Assembly (NCBI GenBank): GCA_029582165.1
Contig: CM055881.1
Coordinates: forward strand, 20,279,594 to 20,343,593
Direction of reading: 5' to 3'
DNA length: 64,000 nt
DNA from: Portulaca oleracea
Lineage: Eukaryota > Streptophyta > Magnoliopsida > Caryophyllales > Portulacaceae
The translations under genes and the position numbers were made by a program. This document shows positions 1 to 11,851 of the stretch, piece by piece. Every line of letters starts with the position of its first letter. Position 1 is the stretch's first letter. The notes under the pieces are model-generated. The model saw nothing but the letters and a program-made list of their open reading frames with translations. It searched no databases and was not told where the DNA came from.

Positions 1-129
1 TGATTGTCGAGCCCGATGCTTACTCGCCACTCTTCCCCACGAGAGCCCGTGGGATGATATTAGAGACAGGTATCGCCAAGACGTCATGCGTGGTGCCTTA
101 ATTACGTTGGAGCTTGGAACCAAATAGCC

Positions 130-609
130 ATGGAGGCAGTTATCACACAAACTGGGCAATCATTAGGCCTCCATGTCAGCAAGCTAGGACCCTACCTACA
201 CGAGATGCTAGCGTTGCCCGCTCCTCCTAATGCAGGAGTGACTCCACCGCATGTGTTTTCTCCACAGGCGGGTGAGGTACGGTTGCACTTTACCCCTCTC
301 ATTACGGGACGCTCGATCGTTCCGAGATCGCCTACTCATGGGGAGACTACGCCCACAGCCCGAGAGGCCGGGGAGGAAGAAGATGATCCTAGCATGGATT
401 GGGACCAAGAAGTGGAATGCCCAGAGCCTAGGCACACCAAGAACCGCGACGAGGGAACATCTACTCATGTAGTGCCAGTAGCGAAGCGCTTTGACTGGAC
501 CGACTTGGGGCCCAAGATTCGTCGCACCAAGCGCAAGAGTGTTCGTCCCTTGCAACTACGACACGTGGAGGAAGCTAGGGAGCAGGAAGGGTCTAACTCA
601 CAAGTTTGA
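130..609 (+). CDS. Hypothetical ORF in the leader region upstream of gag
   Basis: This is an open frame of 159 codons from an ATG, ending in a stop at 607-609. The product is rich in Pro, Glu, Asp and Arg, with an acidic stretch around residues 80-95 (EEEDD) and a basic patch near residues 130-138 (RRTKRK). I recognise no domain. It lies about 550 bases before the gag reading frame and may be a leader ORF of the retroelement or a chance open frame. Another frame over bases 2-127 is also open up to a stop just before this ATG, so the true reading frame may continue in from the left. Confidence 0.25.
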   Translation: MEAVITQTGQSLGLHVSKLGPYLHEMLALPAPPNAGVTPPHVFSPQAGEVRLHFTPLITGRSIVPRSPTHGETTPTAREAGEEEDDPSMDWDQEVECPEPRHTKNRDEGTSTHVVPVAKRFDWTDLGPKIRRTKRKSVRPLQLRHVEEAREQEGSNSQV

Positions 610-1165
610 AGAAGTCAGAATATAACTAACTTTTGTGCAGGGATAGCTAGGAAGCTAACCTTAGATTAAGCTAGATGACTGCATACACATTGCGGGTGAC
701 TAAATATTTTGCCTTGGGTCACCTTTGTAATTAGTCAAACTATGCTGATTTTGTGATCTCCCTTTGATTATTTTGCGAAAGGGGAGCATTGATTGTAACT
801 CGGGAAAACCTTAGAACTTGTTTATTTGCTATCGCGCTGTTTTATGAATGAAGGGCGGAAAAGCCTGCCGTAGGACAATTAAACAAGGGTTTTCATTCCC
901 GCAATTGGTTGTGATTGGGTGCAGTAGTATTATATATGTTGGGTTTTCTTTCTTCTTTACTGCATAGGTCGATGTATCTTATGATATTATGGGATTGTGA
1001 GGATTTTAGTTGGGGTTTCTAATATTACATGCATGTATGTGGGGGTTATAACCTAATGAAGTAACAAGGATCCTATAAGGAGACGCTTGGTAAAAACTTA
1101 AAACTTCTATGGCTGAGTTATGAAAAGGGGGAACAGTGTTAAATTATGTGGAATAATAATATGCT
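610..1165. other. Retroelement leader, no gene seen
   Basis: These are about 550 bases between the leader ORF and gag with no convincing open frame. I see no obvious primer binding site. The sequence just before gag is T-rich and ends in a TAG, which could be a splice acceptor, but I cannot show a matching donor. Confidence 0.4.
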
Positions 1166-2330
1166 TTGTTGTTATATTGTAGCACGTCGCAAAGTTCGGG
1201 GAATTCACCACCACTAGGAGGGTCCGAGAGTGAAGCTTCGAGAAGAAACCAACTTGAGATACAAGGGCCTCAAATTAACCCAGGATTAGTTACCCATCCT
1301 GAGTCATCTTTAGGTTCCGCCCCTCTTAATCCACCACCATATCCTGACCCCTTTGGGATTTTAGTTCAAGAATTACTCAAGTGTATACCCATACCCTCTG
1401 TGGGTCAAGCAAGTCAGCCTAGGGAAGAGAATTACGCAGATAGGGTAGCCACGAGGAACCCAACCTTTTACACGGGAAGTTATGACCCCGTAGTACTAGA
1501 GGAATGGATTCGAGAGATGGAGTAAATCTTTGAGGTAGTGGAGGTGCCCGAAGGAAAAAGGCTGACCATAGGGACCTATTACCTAAAAGGAGAAGCTGAT
1601 ATCTGGTGGAAGACCATTAAGGATGCATACCAAGGGACTGATAAGACTTGGAACGATTTTCTAGGCGATTTGAGAGCCCAGTTCTACCCCGTCTCCCTTA
1701 GACGTCAAAAAGAAAAGGAGTTTCTGGAATGGAGTATGCTCAATAGGGATATCACGGTGGTGCAGTACACGGCGAAGTTTAATGGTGGCCTGCTTTTGCC
1801 CCGGACTATGTGGCCTCGGAGAGGTTGAAACTGACCCGGTATGAGGGAGGCCTAGCACCATACATTCGTAGCCATTTGTCGTCTCATCACTTTTTAACCA
1901 TGCAAGAAATGTACGAAAGGGCTGCTGAGGTAGAAAGGGTAAGAAAGGAGCTGAGAGCCCTGAACCCGGGAAGCCAAGGGAATACAAAGAGAAAATGGAA
2001 TGATAGGGGAGTGACTAGTGCGTCTACCGTGGAGGGTAGTCAGGTCAAGCGACCAATGCCTCCGACTCCCAAGAATCAAGCCGCCCCAGCTGCTGTTAGG
2101 GAACCCTGCAAGAAGTACGACAGAATAAACCACACTACCGCCCAATGTCGGGTGGGCACCAGCAACTGCTTGTGGTGCGGGGCATCAGATCATAAGACTC
2201 TGGAGTGTCCAAGGAGGTCACAAAGACAGGAACCGAGTACCACACGAACAGCACCGCCAGCGAGGACCACGCCACAGCAGGGCAGTGTGGGTCAAGCATA
2301 TGCCATGGGCAGGAACGAGGCAGCAAGATC
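1166..2330 (+). pseudogene. gag: Tekay-like gag (capsid and nucleocapsid), interrupted
   Basis: The reading frame encodes a Ty3-type gag. The retrotransposon gag core is at about 1450-1990 (landmarks FYTGSYDP, YLKGEADIWW, FLGDLRAQFYP, TRYEGGLAPYI). It is followed by a nucleocapsid region with two zinc knuckles at about 2100-2210. The second knuckle is a complete CX2CX4HX4C (CLWCGASDHKTLEC). The first has Tyr in place of its second Cys (CKKYDRINHTTAQC). An in-frame TAA at 1523-1525 splits the frame within the gag core, and a frameshift near 1795-1815 moves the rest to another frame. The protein would package element RNA in the cytoplasm; this copy cannot make it. The coordinates cover gag up to the start of protease, because gag and pol form one continuous frame in this lineage. 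Confidence 0.88.
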
Positions 2331-2334
2331 TGGT

Positions 2335-5300
2335 ATGGTCGTAACTGGAACTGTTAATATATGTGCACAACCTTTAATGACATTGTTTGATTCTGGCGCA
2401 ACACATTCTTTTATCTCAACAAAAGTTGTCTCGAAATTAAATTTGCAAAGTCTAGCCTGCGCAGTGAAATATTCCATCAGTTTGCCTAACGGTCAGACCA
2501 TGTTGTGCACAAATAGTTTTGTGGGTGTACCACTTATGTTGAATAAAGAAATATTTCCAGTTAATCTCATTCAGCTAGATCTAGAGGAATTCGATATTAT
2601 CCTAGGAGTGGATTGGTTGAGCTTCACTCAAGGGCATATTAGATGCGGGGAAGGTATAGTTATCCTTAAGAACGCTTCAGGTAGAGAAGTTCGTTTCATT
2701 CGGGACTTAGGAGTTAAACCGTGTCCCATCATAACTTATGTGAAGGCTCGAAAGCTTCTAAATCATGGGTGCGAGAGTTACCTGTGTTCGGTAAGCGAAA
2801 GTCCGAAGAGTCCACCCAAGATAGAAGAGATCCCCGTGGTGCGCGACTTTCTGGATGTTTTTCCCGAAGAAGTTGCGGAGTTACCCCCGAGAAGGGAGAT
2901 CGATTTTGAGATTGAGCTAATTCCGGGAACTAGACCTATATCTAAGGCACCTTACAGAATGGCACCTGCAGAACTTAAGGAGTTAAGGGTATAATTGGAT
3001 GATTTGTTGAGTAAAGGATTCATCAGACCTAGTACATCACCCTGGGGAGCTCCAGTGTTATTCGTGAGGAAAAAGGATGGTAGCTTAAGGCTATGTATTG
3101 ACTACCGGGAGTTGAACAAGGTTACCATCAAGAACAAGTACCCTCTCCCGAGGATCGACGCCCTATTCGATCAACTCCAAGGGGCCGGAGTGTTCTCCAA
3201 GATTGATCTAAGATCAGGTTACCACCAGCTCAGAGTTAGGGCCGAGGACATTCCCAAGACTGCTTTCAGGACAAGATACGGGCATTATGAATTTACAGTG
3301 ATGCCGTTTGGGCTTACAAATGCACCAGCAGTCTTTATGGATCTGATGAACGGAGTGTTCAAACCTTATCTGGATAAGTTTGTGGTAGTATTTATAGATG
3401 ATATTCTAGTGTACTCAAAGAAGCAGGAAGAGCACGAGAGTCATCTAAGGATTGTTCTTCAAAACCTAAGGGAACAACAGTTGTATGCTAAGTTCTCAAA
3501 GTGCGAGTTTTGGCTTAAGGAAGTGGCATTTCTAGGGCATATAGTTACTAGTGAAGGGATCAGGGTGGACCCTAGCAAAGTTTCTGCTGTTCAGGATTGG
3601 GCAAGACCCACTACGGTTAGCGAAGTTCGAAGCTTCTTAGGTATGGCAGGATAATATAGGAGATTCGTTCCGAATTTCTCGAAGATAGCTCTTCCGCTGA
3701 CTAACCTTCTCAAAAAGTCAACCCATTTTGAATGGACCGGTAAATGCGAGGAAGCGTTTCAGGCGCTCAAAGAAAGATTAACGACCGCACCGGTGTTATC
3801 CCTTCCCGAGGAAGGAAAGGAGTATGTGGTATATAGTGATGCATCCCATCAAGGGTTGGGATGTGTGCTGATGCAGGACAATAAGGTAATAGCCTATGCG
3901 TCACGGCAACTGAAGCCTTACGAAAAGAATTATCCAACGCATGATCTAGAACTCGCAGCTGTGGTGTTTGCCCTGAAAATTTGGAGGCATTATCTCTATG
4001 GAGTTCCTACGACTATCTTTACGGACCACAAAAGTCTCAAATACATATTCACTCAAAGGGAGTTGAATTTAAGGCAACGAAGGTGGTTAGAACTCATTAA
4101 GGATTATGATCTGAATATCCAATACCATCCTGGTAAAGCAAATATTGTGGCTGACGCTCTGAGTAGAAAGACTCAGCATGGGAGGTTGACCTGCCTCAAA
4201 ATCCATCCGAAATTACAGCAAGAGTTGAGTAAAGAGAGCGTTGAGCTAGTTAAGCAAGGGGAGGTGATTAAGAGATTGGCTGCATTGTCGCTGCAACCGT
4301 CCATTATTGAAGAAATTAAGACAGAACAGTTAAACGATCCCGAGCTTAAGAGGATCATGGATAATCTAGTAGTGAAGGGGATGTCGGGATTTTTGATTCA
4401 AGAGGACGGGACTTTAAGGTTTCAGAATAGGTTATGTGTACCCAACAGGGGAGATTTAAGGCTTAAGCTGTTGGAAGAAGGCCACAATTCATCCCATTCC
4501 GTACATCCTGGAGGTACAAAAATGTATAGAGATTTAAGGGAAAACTTTTGGTGGCCGAATATGAAGAGGGACATAGCCAACTATGTGGATAAATGTTTAA
4601 CATGCCAAAGGGTCAAGGCAGAGCATCAACGACCATCAGGTGAACTTAGACCCTTGGAAGTTCCCACATGGAAATGGGATTCGATTTCTATGGATTTCAT
4701 TATGGGATTGCCCCTCACTGTATCCAGAAGGAATGCCATCTGGGTGATTGTGGATCGCCTTACAAAGTCGGCACATTTTATTCCTATCCATGAAGGGTGG
4801 AAGGTAGATAAGTTGGCAGATATATACATTCAAGAGGTTGTCCGGCTGCACGGAATCCCAAAAGATATAGTATCTGATCGAGACACAAGATTTCAATCGA
4901 GATTTTGGAGCGCGCTGCAGAAGGCTTTCGGTACTAAACTCAACTTTAGTAGCTCCTACCATCCGGAGAGTGACGGTCAAACCGAAAGAGTGAACCAAAT
5001 CGTAGAAGATATGTTACGTGCGTGCGTTTTAGATTTTCATGGGAATTGGGACAGATATCTCCCGCTTGTAGAGTTTTCGTATAAAAATAGCTATCAGTCC
5101 ACCGTTAGAATGACTCCTTTTGAAGCTCGTTATGGCCGAAGATGTCGTACCCCATTGTGTTGGGGAGATTTAGACGAAGCATTAGTCATAGGTCCAGAGT
5201 TAATCCAGGACACCACGGATAGGATCAGAGTCATTCAGCAACACATCAAGACCGCCCAGAGCAGGCAAAAGAGCTATGCGGATAACAGGCGAAGGCCGCT

Positions 5301-5820
5301 CGAATTTCAAGTCGGAGACCAAGTTTTTCTTAAGGTTTCTCCAACTAAAGGGGTCCGGAGATTTAACATTAGAGGGAAATTAAGCCCTCGCCATATCGGG
5401 CCATACCCCATTGTGGAAAAGATCAATCCAGTGGCATATCGGATAGAATTACCCTCTAGCTTAGGGAAGACTCATGACGTTTTTCACGTTTCCCAACTCC
5501 GAAAATACGTGCGGGACCCGACGCATATTCTTGATGAACAACCCCCGTTATTAGCCGAATATCTAACTTTCGAGCAGCAGCCGATTCAGATTTTAGATCA
5601 AAGAACTAAACGACTACGTTCAAAGGAAGTTTCCTTGGTCAAGGTGCTTTGGGCAAATCAATACACCTCAGAAGCCACATGGGAAACCAAGGAAAGCATG
5701 AAGAAACAATACCCTCATCTCTTTGGAGGTAAATCAACCGCAATCGCTACCAACAGCAAGTTTCGGGGACGAAACTTTCTTTTGGGGGGGGGGGGGGGAG
5801 GGTGTAACAACCCGCCCTAA
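2335..5820 (+). pseudogene. pol: Tekay-like pol: protease, reverse transcriptase, RNase H, integrase, chromodomain-like tail
   Basis: Domains in order are: aspartic protease with DSGATHSF at about 2390; reverse transcriptase 2830-3700 with the FIDDILVYS catalytic box at about 3395; RNase H 3800-4170 ([23 protein letters not shown]); integrase with an HHCC zinc site at about 4490-4610; and the integrase core from about 4680 with its Asp, Asp and Glu in [17 protein letters not shown] and SDGQTERVN. The C-terminal end has [13 protein letters not shown] and a chromodomain-like tail ending YPHLF. Stops at 2992-2994 (TAA where a Gln codon is usual) and 3652-3654 (TAA where Tyr is usual) break the reverse transcriptase part. 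The frame has no stop after integrase and runs through the polypurine tract into the LTR, which is odd and suggests the natural stop is lost. Confidence 0.93.
5784..5802 (+). promoter_or_regulatory. Polypurine tract (plus-strand primer) of the Tekay-like element
   Basis: An almost pure G run with one A directly precedes the LTR start TGTAACA. Just upstream is the motif TCGGGGACGAAACTTTCTTT, close to the conserved 3' end of Tekay-type internal regions. The G run is long enough that its exact length may be a sequencing artefact. Confidence 0.85.
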
Positions 5821-8639
5821 AATTGTATTAATTAATGTACTAATTGTCGTAATTATCTAAATTACGTTCTAATTCTTTTTTCTTTTTTTTTTCTTTTTCG
5901 ATTTTATTTAATTTAATTATGTAGCGGTGACAAGTCTCGAGCAGGAGATGGCAAAAGGGTGTCGAGTTATCGTTTTAAAAATCCTTGAGTTTCTTAATTC
6001 ACCCGTTAAGTTAAACTACTTCGGGTTTTATCGGTTACGTTATTTCTTTAACCAACAAGGGGTTTAATTATTTTACTCCTTAACATTTGTATTTTATTAT
6101 CCAAACCTTAATTTATTTAGGTTGTACTCTTTTTATTTATTTACAAGTAATACTTATATTTTACCTATTTAATTTCTCTTTAATTTAAGGTTCCAATTTA
6201 TTGTACCGATTTGTTATCGATTAATTTTATTTAATACAAACTAATTATTTCAATCTAGTGTACTCACACTTATTTTATTTTATTACTTGATGTTTCTAAT
6301 GTCATTAAGCCTCTAATTGTTGTCCTAATTTTAATTAGTATGGTTATATATTAAGATAGAAGGGGGTAGGGGGTCATTTTTTTTTACACTTTCTAATTTT
6401 CAAACACCAAACCCACTCCTCTCTCTCTCTCTCTCCTTCCCACTGCCGTGCAACCCCCCCCCTCTGCTGGTGTTTTCCGGCGACCGGCGCCGCTCCCACC
6501 GCCGTCCAGAGGTTGCCGCCGGCCACTCCTCCCCCTCTCTTATGTTTTCATCAATTTTCTTCCCAAAGGTAATCTCTCAAACCCCCAATTCAAATCCAAT
6601 TAAACCCTAATTTGAAATTCATGTTCTTTTTATGTTATTCTTGCAAATTCCATCCCTTTTATACTCCTTTAGCATGAATTCAAAGTTGTGATTGTAATTG
6701 CTAAGTTAGGGTTTGAGTTTGGGTTGAATGCATGTGAGTTTTGAGTAGTTCTTGAGATGTTTTGGTTGAAATTATGTTGAATAATGATTTTCCTCTTTAT
6801 GCATGTGGGTTTATTGAAGAAACAGTGAGTTTAGGGACTGATTATAAGTATTGATTAGGTTAAATAAGTGTTTTTATGCTCTAGTGTTATAAATTGGAGA
6901 GTTTTCATGAAGAAGGTACTAGTTTAAATGTTGTTTCAAATAGCATGTTGTAATCTATGGTTGCATGTGAAGTTTATGGCTGTATTTGAATAAGTTTTGA
7001 GTGTTTATTTCTGGAAATATGGTGAAAGTTAGCTAATTTGAGGTTTGGTTGTGAATTGGTATGATTTAGGAGCTTAAACAAACATTAGAAATGAGATTAA
7101 GGAGCATTAAGGTTCTGTTTGGGAATCTGATTTTTACAGAGAATTTAGAGTATGATTTTAACCCATATTTTTACTCCATATGATAGTCCAAGGTGTTAGC
7201 TAACTATAGGCTTTGGAATTTCAAGTTTCCGACATGTATAGACCGAGTTATGGCCAAAACCGTGACGACACGAAATTAATTACGTTTTCTGAGTCAGTGA
7301 CTTGAGAGCAGATTTTCGTCCACTCGGAGACTTTATTAGTTCTTGGGGTAAACATGAAAGTTTTAGGCCACGTTGCAAGCTTTCCGGAAAGATATGGTTT
7401 GTAGACATCCGATATCGAGAGTGAGAGTTATAAGGTCGCGAAGAAGGGCTGTCCATAGACGTTCTGCCCAGAAAATTTAGTAATAATTTAAGGTTTTGTG
7501 ATCCAATGTCAATCTTTTGAGGGATTCTTTTATTGGAGATCCTTTGGTCAATATTAGAACATCCAAGAAGTGTTTCCTAAGTTGAAAATGCTTTCTCTTG
7601 AAGGTTAAGGTTATTTATCAAAGTTAGGATTTTTGGTGGACAAGTTTGAAGGTTTAAATTATAGAGTGTTAGCGACCTAAGGTTGAGTTGCGAATTGCAT
7701 CAGTAGTACAAGAGCTCTTTGAGGTCTAATGATCCTAGGATTTAGTCCTTCACCAATTCTTAAATCCAATTTATCCTTCAAACACTTTCAAAGCTCATCA
7801 ATCTATCTCTATAAGTTTGCTTCGTCGCTTAGCGACCTACCAAATTAAAACCAAAAGCACTCCGTAATCCTTACTCTAGCTTCTCGCTTCCTTAACTTCC
7901 ATTCTCCATTGATATAATTACTTTAAGTCTTTTCACATATTAAATTACCTTTCGTTCTTGTTCAAGCCTCTTTTGAGTTCGTATCAAGAAATCAAACCGA
8001 AGGTTTTTAAGTTCCAACTTTCAGCTTCAGCTTCTGTCCGGGCTATTTTTCAGGCCCTTACCTTCATTTTTTTAGACTTCGGTCATGTTGACAAAGTTGT
8101 AGATCATGATTTTCCCTATTCCGAGATGTACTCGTTTGCTTAATTCCGAGTTTTCTAACCCGAGTTATGCTAAAGGCTTTATTTCTTAAAAACCTGAAAT
8201 TTTCTTTCTAAGTTATTTCATTCTTAGTTCTTATGTTACTTAACTTTTGAAACTCACTAAGAACTTTATTCGGTTATCCATTTTATACTTTTCTTATCTT
8301 AGTTCCCAAGCCATCCCAAGGCCGAGACGCACCGCCTAACATCGCATCGATTCAAGGTACGCAAATTGTCCAACTTTTACCATTCAAGCACGTTTCGATG
8401 CTTATTCATTCAATTTATATCATGATATATGTTATGCAATAATATTTTCAAAGGTGGTCCCGCCTTATTAGTATCATTCTAGCTAGTCGTGTAGTGCTAG
8501 CCTTTATTTCTTCTATAGGGTGCTCTCGATCAGTACTGCACTGCGATGTCCGATCAAGATAGCATCACCCTCCCAAACTCAGATCGGTTTGGGGCGTGCG
8601 TGTTAGGTGCTTTGCATCGATCATAAGGATACCACTCTA

Positions 8640-8715
<76 letters not shown>

Positions 8716-9267
8716 ATGTTCACTTTTATATGCTTACATCTCTGTCAAATCCATTTTAATGTTTATTTAGCCCCGTTCCCATTTTCAAAATGAATTTAAA
8801 TGCCGGCACCGAAATCCGCTTTCGAACGGTTTGACGTGTTGGAGGTTTGTGTACTGAGTGTTTCCCCACTCACTTTTGCGCCTGTTTTAAATGTTTTGTT
8901 TTAGGAGGTTCGAGCTCCCAAGGCAAGGGTAAATCCAGTCAGACGTAATCCGACCCAAGCAAGGTAGACTCCGAGGTCTTTCGCAAATAAGCAAGGGCGT
9001 TCAGGAAATTGAAGAAGTTGTGGAACCTTTCTACTTAAATGATTATGTACCTAGTTCAAGTGTTGTAAAAGTTGTATTATGAGTTGGCTTAAGATGGAGT
9101 TAAGCTTATCTTTTCCTTGTGGTTTTGAAGTCTTTTTGGTGGTTGTGTTGTCTTGTCCCGAGTGGGGACGGCGGTAATACTCCAGCTTAAGTGTACCGCT
9201 GCGTTAATCACAAGTTTGGGTTCATAATTAGTGGTTTAATCTTGTGGTTAAAAGTTGGGGTGTTACA
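5803..9267 (+). repeat. 3' LTR of the Tekay-like element (3465 bp)
   Basis: The ends are TGTAACA and TGTTACA, a perfect 7-bp inverted pair in the TG...CA form. The LTR follows the polypurine tract directly. Inside are a TATATATTAAG box near 6345, a CT-rich tract near 6420, a GC-rich stretch near 6478-6530 that resembles a plant 5' leader, and a long AT microsatellite. The same family recurs on the - strand at 57179-60423 and from 61185 to the right edge, with shared start (TGTAA.AACCCGCCCTAA) and end (GGACGGCGGTAAT) sequences. An open frame at 7958-8143 looks like chance. Confidence 0.9.
8646..8714. repeat. (AT)n microsatellite inside the LTR
   Basis: About 34 uninterrupted AT dinucleotides. 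The array lies in the 3' half of the LTR and is likely to vary in length between copies. Confidence 0.95.
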
Positions 9268-9775
9268 CCACACGGCTCCAACAACAATATAATCCCAACA
9301 CAAACACTCAAAGGGGCTCGCCACCCAAAAGAAAAATCAAGCATGCAACAAGGATCAATATATGATATTCAACTCAAAAAGAGAAGAGCGGAGAGATATT
9401 ACCTCGAGTTCTCCAAAACAAATGATTACTCAATCCGCGATCCAGGAAAACATCACACTTGGGTTAGGAATAAACAAGAAAAACATAATAAGTGTGAGTG
9501 TTCGCATGCAAGATTAGAAACATGAAAAAGAAACCAACTAAGAAAAGAAAATGACTCTAAAGAAAAAAAATAAAAGTATGGGTTGCCTCCCATAAAGCGC
9601 TTGTTTAAGGTCCCGAGCTGGACCTAATTACCCGTTTAATTCTAGAGAGACGTGGTGCACATGAGAGGTACATATTCAACTTCTTCCACCATGATCGCTT
9701 CTTCTTCCTTCCTCTCCAACTCCTACCATTTTTGGACAACCTCAAGTTGAGTCGTCCCTTCGGTCGTTTGGTTGA

Positions 9776-11215
9776 TCATGAGCGGGGAAAAGGTGATGAT
9801 GTCTTCGATTTCTTCCAATGTCGCTTCCTCCTCCTTTTCCAACACCTCCTCTTCACCTCCGCAAATAGAACAAGGGTCTCCTCCGGTGGTTTGATTTGGT
9901 GATGGGGATGAAGAAGTAACTCAGGTTCTTCTTCAAGTGGTTCTCCAAGTTTCAAACACATGGGAACACTCTTCTCAATCTCTATGTCCTCAATATAAAC
10001 TTCATCTAATGAGATCTCCCTCCTCAAAGGAACAATCTTGAGGGAATCATCACGAGATGCATCTTCAATTACCTCGGGTTCAGAACATAAGGCCTCGGGA
10101 TGATTGTTGTCCTTCCCATTGTCGGGTTCCACTTCAAGAATATAAACTTCCTCTCTATGCTCATGAACAACTGTGGTTATTGAATTGACTTCAACACAAA
10201 GTGGCATGAGAGAAGGTTTCTCAATCGGAACATTATGCCTTAGATTTATATGCTCTACATCCTTCAAGTGTTGTATCAACCATTCGGGGAGTGGAATTTG
10301 CATTTGGTGTGGATCAAATTGCTTTTTGGAACATTCACGGATATTTCCTCCCAAGATCTCTTCTCTTGGTTGTTCTTCCTTCTTTTCCTCATCCAACACC
10401 CTCTCTTCCTCAACCTTAGCTTCCTCAACCACAACTCCCTCCTCTACATTCATCTCCATCTCATTCTCTACTTTTTCCTCCAAAACACTATCCTCTACCC
10501 AAGAAAACTCATCAACCTCTTCCCCGCTCCCTAGATCGACAAAATTTACTTGTACCATTGGAGTCGGTGAAGGTTGAGTGGCTTGAGAAATTTGGGGTGG
10601 TACAATGTCCTGTTGAGTTGAATGGGAGGATTCTTCTTGGACAAATGAGTGGTGGTCATAAGGTTGAGAAATGGGGTTGAATGTAGGATTGATAAACGTG
10701 GTATAGTCATAAGCATGCTCTCCAAAAGAATGGGAAAAAAGTGGGTTGAAATATGATGGATAGATAGCGTTCACACGCTCTACTTGATTAAACTCCCCAC
10801 ATTGATGCTCAGGATGTGGACCCAAACACAACTTACGAGTATGCATATTAAGAACAGAAGTAGATGTAAGGGTTTGCACACCTTGGGCCACTCTCAAATG
10901 CTTAGAGGTTTCCTCATTTTCCTTCTCTTTTTGCAATTCGTAAACTGAAGCCAAAAGGAGTGTAATAATAGGATCATGCTCTAAAGATAAATCTCCTCTA
11001 CTAGATTTGCAACCTCCAAAATCAGGAGCATATTGAATGAGCTCATGAAGGAATTTGTCGGCCTCCTCCGCAGTTTTCTTCAAAAACATCCCTCCGGATG
11101 CAATATCGATCGATTCTTTGAGAGAAACAATAAAAGTGCTGAAGTAGCATCCAGTTGGGTAGGTTGTGGTGCGGGTACTGACGTTGGAGACCTTTGAATC
11201 TTCCCCATGCTTCAA
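9776..11215 (-). CDS. Acidic gag-downstream ORF of the Athila/Tat-like element
   Basis: This 479-codon frame starts with a gag-like stretch and continues into a Gln/Ser/His-rich middle (residues about 170-225). An extremely acidic section follows at residues about 240-310, with runs of Glu and Val (VEEGVVVEEAKVEEE). I recognise no enzyme. The last 30 residues turn basic (CWKRRRKRHWKK). Reading the neighbouring frame there keeps the acidic character and ends in a stretch similar to other elements of this type, so a frameshift near 9890 is likely. The nearly identical copy at 14978-14271 has TGG where this frame ends with TGA, so this stop is a late mutation. Its role in the element is unknown. 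Confidence 0.55.
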   Translation of the reverse strand: MKHGEDSKVSNVSTRTTTYPTGCYFSTFIVSLKESIDIASGGMFLKKTAEEADKFLHELIQYAPDFGGCKSSRGDLSLEHDPIITLLLASVYELQKEKENEETSKHLRVAQGVQTLTSTSVLNMHTRKLCLGPHPEHQCGEFNQVERVNAIYPSYFNPLFSHSFGEHAYDYTTFINPTFNPISQPYDHHSFVQEESSHSTQQDIVPPQISQATQPSPTPMVQVNFVDLGSGEEVDEFSWVEDSVLEEKVENEMEMNVEEGVVVEEAKVEEERVLDEEKKEEQPREEILGGNIRECSKKQFDPHQMQIPLPEWLIQHLKDVEHINLRHNVPIEKPSLMPLCVEVNSITTVVHEHREEVYILEVEPDNGKDNNHPEALCSEPEVIEDASRDDSLKIVPLRREISLDEVYIEDIEIEKSVPMCLKLGEPLEEEPELLLHPHHQIKPPEETLVLFAEVKRRCWKRRRKRHWKKSKTSSPFPRS

Positions 11216-11222
11216 AAAGAGT

Positions 11223-11656
11223 CTATCCGGGTTCTTGCTTGAAGCTCATAATAACTTGCCGGAGTTTACATGTTTTATCAGCCGGGAAGAATCTTTGAAG
11301 AAAATCTCTCTTGAGAGCCTCCCATAAAGAATAAAATCCAGGTGGGCATATATCAAACCACATCTCAGCTTTCCCTTTCAAAGTTAGAGGAAAGAACTTA
11401 AACTTTAGATACTCCGAAGATATCCCAAGTATATGCATGAAACTAATGCGCTTCTCGAATCTCTCTATATGAGTAATAGGACTCTCGAAAATATCTCCAT
11501 GGAACGGGTTGCTTTCAAAAGCTTCAAGAAGACACGGCTTGAACTCAAATACCGCGTCGGGTGGTAATGGTGGTAAGATGATCGGGTTGCCTCTCGTACC
11601 CTATGATGGAACGACGTATGATAGAAGGGTACGGTGTGAATAAGCTTGGACTTCAC
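11223..11656 (-). pseudogene. gag: Athila/Tat-like gag core, frameshifted
   Basis: The segment 11438-11223 encodes a recognisable retrotransposon gag core with FKFFPLTLKGKAEMWF followed by LWEALKRDFLQRFFP. Upstream, bases around 11540-11440 encode, in another frame, the stretch before it (ending ITHIERFEKRIS), so a frameshift splits the domain. Gag forms the virus-like particle in the cytoplasm. The downstream frame at 11215-9776 continues this region with SLKESIDIASGGMFLKK, which resembles the part after the gag core in Athila/Tat elements. That makes this and the next ORF one original gag-like protein. Confidence 0.75.
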
Positions 11657-11830
11657 CCATTAGGACTTGAAGCCTCCTACGATGCTCAATAGAACATTAG
11701 GGCGTACCTACATGCACCAAGAAGAACCAATAGAAGCATCAAATTCATCGGGATTAGCACAAACTAATTTCTAGAGTGAAAGCAATCTCAAATAACCAAA
11801 AACCAAGAAACTAAAACTAGGGGCGCTGGC

Positions 11831-11848
11831 TCCCCGGCAACGGCGCCA
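11831..11848 (-). promoter_or_regulatory. Primer binding site, tRNA-Asp type
   Basis: On the - strand the sequence is TGGCGCCGTTGCCGGGGA, three bases inside the LTR end. This is the tRNA-Asp-like primer site well known from Athila and Tat elements. It sets the element's orientation as right to left. Confidence 0.9.
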
Positions 11849-11851
11849 TTT

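Larger units (their letters stand above)
1..9267 (+). mobile_element. Ty3/gypsy Tekay-like LTR retrotransposon, 3' portion, degenerate
   Basis: The element runs in from the left edge, so its 5' LTR and primer binding site are not in the window. The order seen is leader, gag, protease, reverse transcriptase, RNase H, integrase, polypurine tract, 3' LTR. Integrase after reverse transcriptase places it in Ty3/gypsy. The integrase tail carries a chromodomain-like end, which together with the long LTR suggests the Tekay/Del lineage. Three in-frame stops and at least one frameshift make this copy non-autonomous. It inserted into the 3' untranslated part of an Athila/Tat-like element on the other strand: the bases right after its LTR at 9268 continue a sequence found uninterrupted at 14271. 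The left limit given is only the window edge. Confidence 0.9.
9268..11851 (-). mobile_element. Athila/Tat-like LTR element, copy 1, internal region (pol-less)
   Basis: Read on the - strand, this runs from a tRNA-Asp-type primer binding site at 11848-11831 through a gag-like region to an acidic ORF and a 3' leader. No protease, reverse transcriptase or integrase is seen in 2.6 kb, so the element looks non-autonomous. The motif near 9580-9612 (TGGGTTGCCTCCCATAAAGC on the + strand) is typical of this type of element downstream of its coding part. The 3' end of the internal region is cut by the Tekay-like insertion at 9267/9268; the missing part should lie beyond the left edge of the window. Confidence 0.8.
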
